A stretch of 16,066 nucleotides of DNA from an uncultured Clostridia bacterium (lineage in GTDB: Bacteria; Bacillota; Clostridia; TANB77; CAG-508), in the NCBI GenBank assembly GCA_948664205.1, contig CAPNDH010000032.1, positions 1-16,066 on the forward strand, in the 5' to 3' direction. Below are positions 1 through 6,098 of the stretch, one piece after another; position 1 is the first letter of the stretch; every line of letters starts with the position of its first letter. Both the position numbers and the translations under genes were made by a program. Under the pieces are notes generated by a model that had not been told where the DNA came from, made no database searches, and worked only from the letters and a program-made list of their open reading frames with translations.

Positions 1-750
1 TATTTAAGACCTGAATTTGCAAAAGCAATTGTAGAAAAAGTAAATGGAACAGTTGTAGAATGCAATACAGCATATGATGGAGCAAGAAATACAACAGACA
101 AACACAAAAAGTTAATGGAAAAACATGGATGGACTAAATATTTTGACATAGACATTATGGACGCAGAAGAACCAGATAAAGTATTAGAAATACCAAATGG
201 AAAAGTAATAAAAGAAAATTATGTAGGGAAAAACATAGATAATTATGATTCAATGTTAGTACTATCACACTTTAAAGGTCACCCAATAGGCGGATATGGT
301 GGAGCACTAAAACAATTATCAATAGGTGTTGCATCATCAGCAGGAAAAGCGTGGATTCATTCAGCAGGTGAAACAAAGAATCAAAATGAATTATGGGATC
401 GTGTAGCAGAACAAAATAAATTCTTAGAAGCAATGGCAGATAGTGCAGAATCTGTTGCAGAATTTTTTAAAGGAAATATAGCATATATTAATGTTATGTG
501 CAATATGAGTGTAGACTGTGACTGCTGTGCAGTAGCAGAAGACCCATGTATGAAAGATATAGGAATACTTGCAAGTTTAGACCCAATAGCAATAGACCAA
601 GCATGTATAGACTTAGTATATAATTCAAAAGACCCAGGAAGAGACCACTTCGTAGAAAGAGTAGAAAGACAAAACGGAGTTCACACAATAGAAGCAGCTG
701 CTGAATTAGGGTTTGGAACTAGAGAATATGAGTTAATTGATATAGATTAA
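1..750 (+). CDS. DUF362 domain-containing protein (5' end outside the window)
   Basis: The frame is open from base 1 (reading YLRPEFAKAIVEKVNG) to TAA at 748-750, so at least 249 codons are present and the true start lies upstream. The run GHPIGGYGGALKQLSIG and the later block SVDCDCCAVAEDP followed by DIGILASLDPIAIDQACIDLVY are hallmarks I recognise from DUF362 proteins, a family of unknown biochemical role often linked to iron-sulphur clusters. The cysteines near residues 165-182 (CNMSVDCDCC, then a later C) could bind metal; that is inference. No classical CxxCxxCxxxC ferredoxin motif is visible in this part. Two CGG trinucleotides (291, 675) lie across codon borders and cause no frame break. 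A terminator follows, so the gene is not co-transcribed with yebC. Confidence 0.85.
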   Translation, partial: YLRPEFAKAIVEKVNGTVVECNTAYDGARNTTDKHKKLMEKHGWTKYFDIDIMDAEEPDKVLEIPNGKVIKENYVGKNIDNYDSMLVLSHFKGHPIGGYGGALKQLSIGVASSAGKAWIHSAGETKNQNELWDRVAEQNKFLEAMADSAESVAEFFKGNIAYINVMCNMSVDCDCCAVAEDPCMKDIGILASLDPIAIDQACIDLVYNSKDPGRDHFVERVERQNGVHTIEAAAELGFGTREYELIDID

Positions 751-760
751 AATGTTTAAG

Positions 761-790
761 AAGGCTTATTAAAATAAGCTTTCTATTTTT
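761..790 (+). terminator. Intrinsic terminator after the DUF362 gene
   Basis: AAGGCTTAT at 761-769 pairs with ATAAGCTTT at 774-782 (nine pairs, one G-U) around a four-base loop, and a T-rich run (CTATTTTT) follows. It lies 11 bases after the stop codon. Confidence 0.75.
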
Positions 791-917
791 AAAATAAATG
801 TTTACAAACTTTGCTAACAAAATTTATAAAAAATGCTACACAAACTTAAAAAAGTATGATAGAATTAAAAAGTGAAAAATGAAGAGTCAAAAGCAAATTT
901 TAAAGGAGGAAATAGTT

Positions 918-1637
918 ATGTCAGGACATAGCAAATGGCACAATATAGCAGCTAAAAAAGGAAAAGCAGATGCAGCAAGAGGTAAAGTATTTACTAAATT
1001 AGGAAGAGAATTATTAATAGCAGTTAAAGAAGGTGGACCAGACCCAGCAGGAAATTCTAAACTAAAAAATGTTATAGCAAAATGTAAAGCAGCTAATATG
1101 CCAAATGATACAATTAATAATGCAATAAAAAAAGCATCAACAAGTAATGAAAGTTATGAAGAAATAGTATATGAAGGATATGGACCAAACGGAGTTGCAT
1201 TAATAGTAGAAGCAGCAACAGATAATAAAAATAGAACAGCAGCAGATGTAAGACATGCTTTCGATAAATGTGGAGGAAATTTAGGAACATCAGGATGTGT
1301 ATCATACCTATTTACTAAAAAAGGAGTAATAGTAATAGATAAAGCAAACTGCTCTACTGACGAAGATAGCCTAATGATGCTTGCAATAGATGCGGGAGCC
1401 GACGATTTCCAAGTAGAAGAGGAAATATACGAAATAACAACAGCGCCAGAAGCATTTTCAGAAGTAAGAGAAAAACTAGAAGCAGAAGGTCTAGAATTTT
1501 TAGAAGCAGGAGTACAAATGGTACCATCTACATATGTTGCACTAGACGAAGCAGGAACAGCAAGAATGGAAAGATTAATAGATATGCTAGAAGACCTAGA
1601 CGATGTATCAGAAATATACCATAACTGGGAAGAATAA
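918..1637 (+). CDS. yebC: YebC/TACO1-family translation factor
   Basis: The 239-residue product begins MSGHSKWHNIAAKKGKADAA, the standard start of the YebC family, and has the usual family length. I chose ATG 918 rather than the in-frame ATG at 879 because AAGGAGG at 903-909 sits eight bases before it and the extra 13 residues are not part of the family. Typical blocks include KCKAANMPNDTI, GYGPNGVALIVEAATDN and GCVSYLFTKKG. Older annotation calls the family transcriptional regulators; more recent work on bacterial YebC and mitochondrial TACO1 points to a ribosome-associated factor that relieves stalling at proline-rich stretches. Its own terminator follows, so it is probably monocistronic even though it sits directly before spoIIIA. 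There is no frame break and no in-frame CGG codon. Confidence 0.96.
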   Translation: MSGHSKWHNIAAKKGKADAARGKVFTKLGRELLIAVKEGGPDPAGNSKLKNVIAKCKAANMPNDTINNAIKKASTSNESYEEIVYEGYGPNGVALIVEAATDNKNRTAADVRHAFDKCGGNLGTSGCVSYLFTKKGVIVIDKANCSTDEDSLMMLAIDAGADDFQVEEEIYEITTAPEAFSEVREKLEAEGLEFLEAGVQMVPSTYVALDEAGTARMERLIDMLEDLDDVSEIYHNWEE

Positions 1638-1641
1638 ATAG

Positions 1642-1682
1642 AAAATGTCGCAATTGGGGACAACCTAATTACGACATTTTTT
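1642..1682 (+). terminator. Intrinsic terminator of yebC
   Basis: AAAATGTCG at 1642-1650 pairs with CGACATTTT at 1672-1680. The stem continues inside with AATTGGG against CCTAATT. A T tract at 1677-1682 follows. Confidence 0.9.
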
Positions 1683-1683
1683 G

Positions 1684-1712
1684 TTCTAAATTATTAATAT
1701 AAAACATATAAT
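1684..1712 (+). promoter_or_regulatory. Candidate sporulation-type (sigma-E-like) promoter of spoIIIAA
   Basis: TTCTAAA at 1684-1690, then 14 bases, then CATATAAT at 1705-1712. The second box is close to the known sigma-E -10 consensus CATACAAT, and the 14-base spacing fits sigma-E; the first box is a weak match. The same layout (TTCTAAA, 14 bases, AATATAAT) stands before spoIIIAB. Transcription would begin at or just before ATG 1722. The sigma assignment is inference. Confidence 0.5.
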
Positions 1713-1721
1713 ATTAATACT

Positions 1722-2694
1722 ATGATAAATATAAATAACATTTTAAGATGCTTTCCTAATAATGTAGTAAGAAAAATAGACGAATACTTTATAAAAAACA
1801 ATATAAATCTAAACTACTTAGAAGAAATACGTGTGAGGGTAAATAGACCAATAATAATGAAATTAGGACAAGCAGAAATAATAATTGAATATAATATAAC
1901 TTCAGAAGAAATATTAGAAATATTGCAACAAATATGTGATAACTCTATATACAGCTATCAAAACCAAATAGTAAACCGGCTATATTACCTTAAAAGGAGG
2001 ACATAGGGTAGGAATTACAGGAAATACTGTTATAAAAGATGGTAAAGTACTTAATATATCATACATATCAAGCTTAAACTTTAGAATAGCAAAACAGATA
2101 TTAGGGGCAAGTGATAAAATAATAAAATATGTAATAAATCCAGAAGGAAATAGCATATATAGCACATTAATAGTATCTTCACCAGGTGTAGGGAAAACAA
2201 CATTATTAAGAGATTTAATAAGAAGAATTAGCAATGGAATAGAAAGTATGCATTTTAAAGGAATAAATGTAGGAGTAGTAGATGAAAGAGGAGAAATAGC
2301 AGCAATGTATAGAGGAATTCCACAAAATGATGTAGGAACAAGAACAGATATATTAGATGGAATAACAAAACATTTAGGAATGACAATGCTAATTCGCTCG
2401 ATGAGTCCAAAAGTAATAGTAGCAGATGAAATAGGAAGTATGGAAGATGTAGAAGCTATACGATATGGAATATGCTGTGGAATAAAAGGAATATTTACAG
2501 CACATGGAAGCTCCATAGAAGATATAAAACTAAACCCAGCACTAAACAAATTAATAGAAAATTATTGTTTTGAAAGAATAATATTTTTAAGTGATAAAAA
2601 AGAAAAGTGTGGGGTAGAGAGAGTATATGGACTAAATAAAGAAGAAAAATTGTATGTACAAATAAAGTCAGATGAGAGTATTTACAAATATTAA
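1722..2694 (+). CDS. spoIIIAA: Stage III sporulation protein AA, read through one +1 shift at CGG 1977-1979
   Basis: SpoIIIAA is a secretion-type ATPase thought to power the SpoIIIA-SpoIIQ channel from the mother-cell side. Read with one skipped base (C1977) the product is 323 residues, close to the family length. The first frame gives residues 1-85, then CGG. Reading GGC instead continues as GYITLKGGHRVGITGNT, the expected family block. Walker A is SSPGVGKTT near residues 154-162, Walker B is VIVADEIG near 231-238. Without the shift the frame ends at 2006 after 94 residues and lacks the ATPase domain. There is no ribosome binding site before ATG 1722, so the start may be leaderless. First gene of the operon. 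Alternatives are a sequencing error or a recent pseudogene. Confidence 0.93.
1977..1979 (+). other. +1 frameshift site 1 (in-frame CGG, spoIIIAA)
   Basis: Context AAC CGG CTA. Skipping C1977 gives AAC GGC TAT ATT ACC (N-G-Y-I-T), the family sequence. The unshifted frame stops at 2004-2006. Confidence 0.85.
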
Positions 2695-2727
2695 AAGGAT
2701 GGGAAATAATTTTTCCATTCTTTTTTT
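2695..2727 (+). terminator. Terminator-like hairpin between spoIIIAA and spoIIIAB
   Basis: AAGGATGGGAAA at 2695-2706 pairs with TTTTCCATTCTT at 2711-2722 (12 pairs including G-U), followed by T2721-2727. It starts at the spoIIIAA stop codon. An intrinsic terminator inside spoIIIA would be unusual, but a promoter-like motif directly behind it could restart transcription. Confidence 0.7.
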
Positions 2728-2728
2728 G

Positions 2729-2757
2729 TTCTAAAATAAAATTCACCTGAATATAAT
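2729..2757 (+). promoter_or_regulatory. Candidate promoter of spoIIIAB, same motif as before spoIIIAA
   Basis: TTCTAAA at 2729-2735, 14 bases, then AATATAAT at 2750-2757. It repeats the arrangement at 1684-1712, including the preceding T tract (TTTTTTGTTCTAAA is shared). The predicted leader to ATG 2805 is about 40 bases. Confidence 0.45.
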
Positions 2758-2804
2758 TAATATAGAAATATAAAAATCATAAGAAAAAGGACAAGGTAAC
2801 AAAT

Positions 2805-3314
2805 ATGCAAATAATAAAATACATAACATTAATATTAATTTTAGCATTAACCTCATACATAGGAATACTAATTTCAAAAAAATATTTAAACAGAGTAAAA
2901 GATTTAAAAGAAATGAAAAATGCATTAAATATGTTTAGTACAAAAATAAAATTTACATATGAGCCAATTCCACAAACTTTTAAAGAAATATCACAAAAAA
3001 CAAAACCAGATATATCAAACATTTTTAAGAGTGTATGTGAAAAAATGAATACTGAAAATGCAGGAAAAGCATGGGAAGAAGCTTTAGAAGAATCAAGTAC
3101 AAATATGACAAAAGAAGATATAGAAGTATTAAAAAATTTAAGTAATCTACTAGGAAAAGTAGATATAGAAGGACAAGTAAGTGAAGTAGCATTAGTAGAA
3201 AACTTTTTAGACACACAAATAGAACTAGCTGAAGAAGAAAAACAAAAATATGTAAAAATGTATAAAACATTAGGTGTAACAATAGGACTAGCAGTAGTAA
3301 TAATACTAATATAG
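2805..3314 (+). CDS. spoIIIAB: Stage III sporulation protein AB
   Basis: A 169-residue membrane protein with one hydrophobic segment at residues 4-23 and another at 151-169, with a helical cytosolic-type region between. The tail block KYVKMYKTLGVTIGLAVVIILI and the middle LGKVDIEGQ match the SpoIIIAB family, whose fold resembles a type II secretion inner-membrane subunit (GspF-like). AAGG motifs at 2787 and 2793 serve as ribosome binding sites. It reads in one frame with no CGG codon. The G of its stop codon TAG (3312-3314) is also the first base of the 94-bp repeat that follows. Confidence 0.95.
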   Translation: MQIIKYITLILILALTSYIGILISKKYLNRVKDLKEMKNALNMFSTKIKFTYEPIPQTFKEISQKTKPDISNIFKSVCEKMNTENAGKAWEEALEESSTNMTKEDIEVLKNLSNLLGKVDIEGQVSEVALVENFLDTQIELAEEEKQKYVKMYKTLGVTIGLAVVIILI

Positions 3315-3407
3315 AAGTTAGAAGTTGGAGGTTAGAAGTTAGAACTAGGGTAAAAGCTTCGAAGAAAATACTATAAATCCAACCTCCAACCTCTAACTTC
3401 CAACTTC
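3314..3407 (+). repeat. 94-bp heptad inverted-repeat element, copy 1
   Basis: Four heptads of the form GARGTTR (3314-3341), a 38-base spacer with the palindrome CTTCGAAG, then four heptads YAACYTC (3380-3407) that can fold back on the first set with some mismatches. A copy of exactly the same length lies at 4187-4280. It looks like a short non-autonomous mobile or structured RNA element; that reading is inference. Confidence 0.9.
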
Positions 3408-3479
3408 GAATCTTTATTTAAAGTGCTAAATAAAAAACTATTAACGATATAAGAAAATAGAAATTTGAGAGGTATATAT

Positions 3480-3674
3480 ATGGATATAAATTTATTATTC
3501 AAAATAGCAGCAATAGGAATACTAGTTGCTGTGCTACATCAAGTACTAGTAAGAGCAGGGAGAGAAGACCAAGCAATGATGACAACCTTAGCAGGTTTAG
3601 TAATAGTATTAACAATGGTAATAAAAGAAATAAGTACATTATTTGATACGGTAAGAACAATATTTGGGCTATAA
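3480..3674 (+). CDS. spoIIIAC: Stage III sporulation protein AC
   Basis: A 64-residue membrane protein beginning MDINLLFKIAAIGILVAVLHQ with two hydrophobic segments (about 4-22 and 36-54), the size and pattern of SpoIIIAC. ATG 3480 is preferred because GAGAGG at 3467-3472 sits seven bases upstream. The conserved block VRAGREDQA lies between the two segments. Reads in one frame; the CGG at 3649 crosses ACG-GTA and is harmless. Confidence 0.95.
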   Translation: MDINLLFKIAAIGILVAVLHQVLVRAGREDQAMMTTLAGLVIVLTMVIKEISTLFDTVRTIFGL

Positions 3675-3680
3675 CCAACT

Positions 3681-3776
3681 AAAAGGGACGACCTTTTTTC
3701 GGAAAAAATTTCTAAAAGGGACACCCTTTTTTATAAATAAAATAAAAGTAAATAGAAGGGGTGTCCCTTTTAGAAA
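3681..3776 (+). repeat. Inverted repeat of the GGGACACCC/GGGTGTCCC type between spoIIIAC and spoIIIAD
   Basis: The 18-base arm TTTCTAAAAGGGACACCC at 3709-3726 is the exact reverse complement of 3759-3776. A near copy of the left arm core (AAAAGGGACGACCTTTTTT, 3681-3699) stands just upstream as a direct repeat of 3714-3732 with two differences. The stem ends about 20 bases before the spoIIIAD start, so it could affect its translation. Confidence 0.85.
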
Positions 3777-3796
3777 CTTTTGGAAAGAAGCTAGTA

Positions 3797-4184
3797 ATGG
3801 ATATTATAAAAATTATAGGAATACGGCTTAATTGCCTTGATTATAATAATAATTTTAAAACAGTATAAACCAGAATTTGTTATATATGTATCGCTTATTG
3901 CAGGAGCATTAATACTTGGAATTATACTTAGCAAAATATCTGGCGTAGTAGAACTTTTAACTAATCTAGCCAACAAAACAGCTATAAATAATCAATTTTT
4001 AACATTACTTATAAAAATAACAGGAATAGCATTTTTAACAGAATTTGCGGTAAGTATATGTAAAGATTCAGGAGAAACAGCAATTGCTAATAAAATGGAC
4101 ATAGGTGGAAAAGTTGTTATTGTTTCTATGTCTATTCCAATTATATCAGGGTTATTAGAAACAATAATAAAGGTATTGCCTTAA
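3797..4184 (+). CDS. spoIIIAD: Stage III sporulation protein AD, read through one +1 shift at CGG 3824-3826
   Basis: With C3824 skipped the product is 128 residues: MDIIKIIGI, then G, then LIALIIIIILKQYKPEF and on through ISGVVELLTNLANK, the SpoIIIAD pattern of an integral membrane protein with about four hydrophobic segments. ATG 3797 lies nine bases after GGAAAG. If the shift is ignored, either the protein ends after 23 residues (TAA 3866-3868) or one must start at TTG 3837 and lose the first 13 residues including the first half of the first membrane segment. The family start and the GxG pattern favour the full form. The CGG at 4049, inside GCG-GTA, is out of frame and harmless. The 94-bp repeat begins two bases after the stop codon. 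Confidence 0.9.
3824..3826 (+). other. +1 frameshift site 2 (in-frame CGG, spoIIIAD)
   Basis: Context ATA CGG CTT. Skipping C3824 gives ATA GGC TTA ATT GCC (I-G-L-I-A), joining the ATG 3797 frame to the downstream frame. It lies only nine codons after the start. Confidence 0.8.
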
Positions 4185-4186
4185 TG

Positions 4187-4280
4187 GAAGTTAGAAGTTG
4201 GAGGTTGGAAGTTAGAACTAGAGCAAAAGCTTCGAAGAATCTACCGAAAATCCAACTTCCAACCTCTAACCTCCAACTTC
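4187..4280 (+). repeat. 94-bp heptad inverted-repeat element, copy 2
   Basis: Four GARGTTR heptads at 4187-4214, a 38-base spacer with CTTCGAAG, four YAACYTC heptads at 4253-4280. Same length and same spacer layout as copy 1. The ribosome binding site of spoIIIAE (AAGGAG) begins only seven bases after the element. An apparent upstream extension of spoIIIAE from 4184 is just this repeat being translated. Confidence 0.9.
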
Positions 4281-4300
4281 TAATAAAAGGAGCCACACAA

Positions 4301-5457
4301 ATGAAAAAAATAGTTCTAATTTTTGCATTAATTATATTTCTACTATTTCCAACCTTAACTTATGCAGAAGAAGTAAGCCAAGAAGAAATCATATCTTCTC
4401 AAAAAGAAGTTTTGAATATTCCCAAATTTATAAGTGAATCCAAAAAGTATACAGAGGATGTATTTGGCGATGTAGATTATGGACAACTTTTAAATTCAGC
4501 TATAACAGGAAATGTAGATAACAAATTATTAGGTAAAAATATATTAAATTTAATAGGAAAAGAAACTATTGTATCTATCAGAGTAATTGCAAGCATTATG
4601 GTGATAGTTATAATACATAGTATATTAAAAAGTATAAGCGAAGGTCTAGAAAACCAAGGAATTACACAAATAACGTACTATATTCAATACATATTAATAG
4701 TAACCTTAATAATGACAAATTTTGCAGATGTAGTTACTATGGTAAAAGACTCTATTAACAATTTAGTAAATTTCTCTAACTGTTTAGTACCACTGCTTAC
4801 AACTTTAATGTTAAGTACAGGAAGTATAGCATCAGTAAATTTACTGCAACCTATTTTACTATTTCTTATAACTTTTATAGGAAACTTTATAAATGCTGTA
4901 ATAATACCAATTACATTAGTGGCAACATCACTTTCTATAGTTTCAAAAATATCAGATAGAATACAGCTAGACAAATTAGCAAAATTCTTTAAATCTAGCG
5001 TAATATGGGTATTAGGAGTAGTACTTACATTATTTGTAGGTTTACTTTCATTAGAAGGAAGCTTACGGAAGTACAGTAGATGGAATAACAGCAAAAACAA
5101 CCAAAGCAGCAGTTGCTAATTTTATACCTGTTGTAGGAAAGATATTAGGAGATGCAGTAGACTCGGTAATAGGAGCTACAACAATACTAAAAAATGCAGT
5201 AGGTATAGTTGGTGTAATTGTAATATTAGGAATATGTATAGTTCCGATTATAAGGCTAGTACTTTTAATGACAACATATTATATAGGCTCAGCTATTTGT
5301 GAGCCAATAGCAGATAAAAAAATAATAGACCTACTTTCACGGTATAGGAGATACCTTTAAAATCTTGCTTGCAGTAATTACAACAGTATCAGTAATGCTA
5401 ATATTAGGTACAACTCTAGTTATTAAGATATCTAATAGTGGTCTTATGTATAGATAG
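4301..5457 (+). CDS. spoIIIAE: Stage III sporulation protein AE, read through two +1 shifts at CGG 5066 and 5340
   Basis: Read with C5066 and C5340 skipped, the product is 384 residues, near the usual SpoIIIAE length. It begins MKKIVLIFALIIFLLFPTLT, a signal peptide ending near YA-EE, and continues with several membrane segments. ATG 4301 follows AAGGAG at 4287-4292. After the first shift come STVDGITAKTTKAAV and NFIPVVGKILGDAVDSVIGA, the most conserved part of the family; after the second comes IGDTFKILLAV to the end. Without the first shift the protein stops at 5119 (272 residues); with the first only, at 5360. Predicted permease-like core of the channel. TAG 5455-5457 overlaps the AGGAG of spoIIIAF. 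Confidence 0.93.
5066..5068 (+). other. +1 frameshift site 3 (in-frame CGG, spoIIIAE)
   Basis: Context TTA CGG AAG. Skipping C5066 gives TTA GGA AGT ACA GTA GAT (L-G-S-T-V-D). The unshifted frame stops at 5117-5119. Confidence 0.85.
5340..5342 (+). other. +1 frameshift site 4 (in-frame CGG, spoIIIAE)
   Basis: Context TCA CGG TAT in the frame set by site 3. Skipping C5340 gives TCA GGT ATA GGA GAT (S-G-I-G-D). Unshifted, TAA follows at 5358-5360. Confidence 0.85.
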
Positions 5458-5468
5458 GAGAAATAAAA

Positions 5469-6083
5469 ATGAAATTTATAACTTCTTGGGTACAAGGTAT
5501 AATTGTAGCGGTAATAATTGGAAGTATTATTGAAATGTTACTTCCAAATGGAAATAGTAAAAAATATATAAAAGTAGTAATAGGTGTATACATAGTATTT
5601 AGTATAGTTTCACCAGTTATAAGCAAATTTACTGGAAATGAGTTTAAGCTAGATTCTATTATTGATATAAATAAATATGAAGATAAAATTTCTAGTTATG
5701 AAATAGATACCAAAAATTTAGAAAATACCAATAATTCCAATATAAAAGAAGTATATATATTAAATTTAAAGAAAGATATTAAAGCAAAAATAGAGGATAA
5801 AGGCTATCTTGTAAATAGTATACAAATTGAAATAGAAAATAACGATGAATATAAGATTGAAAATGTAAACATGACTATAAGTAAAAGAGAAAACAAAAAA
5901 GAAGAAATAGAAGAAAACAATGTAAATGAAATTGAAAAAGTAAATATAAAAGTGAAAATAGAAAATAATACTACTGAAGAAATAACTGAAATGATAAGAC
6001 TAACAGAAAAAGAAATAAACGAAATAAAAGAATACATATCTTCAGTATATGAAATAGATAAAAATAATATAAATATAAAATAA
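5469..6083 (+). CDS. spoIIIAF: Stage III sporulation protein AF
   Basis: A 204-residue protein starting MKFITSWVQGIIVAVIIGSI, with two membrane segments (about 7-25 and 35-52) joined by the family block EMLLPNGNSKKYIKVVIGVY, then a charged, Lys/Glu/Asn-rich soluble region. Its soluble part is predicted to be ring-building in relatives. AGGAG at 5456-5460 sits eight bases before ATG. Reads in one frame; the CGG at 5509 lies across GCG-GTA. Confidence 0.94.
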   Translation: MKFITSWVQGIIVAVIIGSIIEMLLPNGNSKKYIKVVIGVYIVFSIVSPVISKFTGNEFKLDSIIDINKYEDKISSYEIDTKNLENTNNSNIKEVYILNLKKDIKAKIEDKGYLVNSIQIEIENNDEYKIENVNMTISKRENKKEEIEENNVNEIEKVNIKVKIENNTTEEITEMIRLTEKEINEIKEYISSVYEIDKNNINIK

Positions 6084-6098
6084 AAGGAAAGTGATAAT

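Noticed and set aside
801..860. Promoter candidates before yebC (TTTACA 801 with TATAAA 825; TATGAT 855)
   Set aside because: Spacing or -35 quality is poor for each and I cannot choose between them in such A/T-rich sequence.
1154..1663. 169-codon minus-strand frame over yebC
   Set aside because: It lies opposite a certain gene, has no ribosome binding site and its protein has the Ser/Ile-rich look of a reverse-strand shadow.
1980..2549. 189-codon minus-strand frame over spoIIIAA
   Set aside because: The plus strand over the same bases encodes the Walker A and B region of SpoIIIAA. The minus frame resembles no family and has no binding site.
4184..4300. Upstream extension of spoIIIAE by 39 codons
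   Set aside because: These codons are the 94-bp repeat; the signal peptide and AAGGAG point to ATG 4301.
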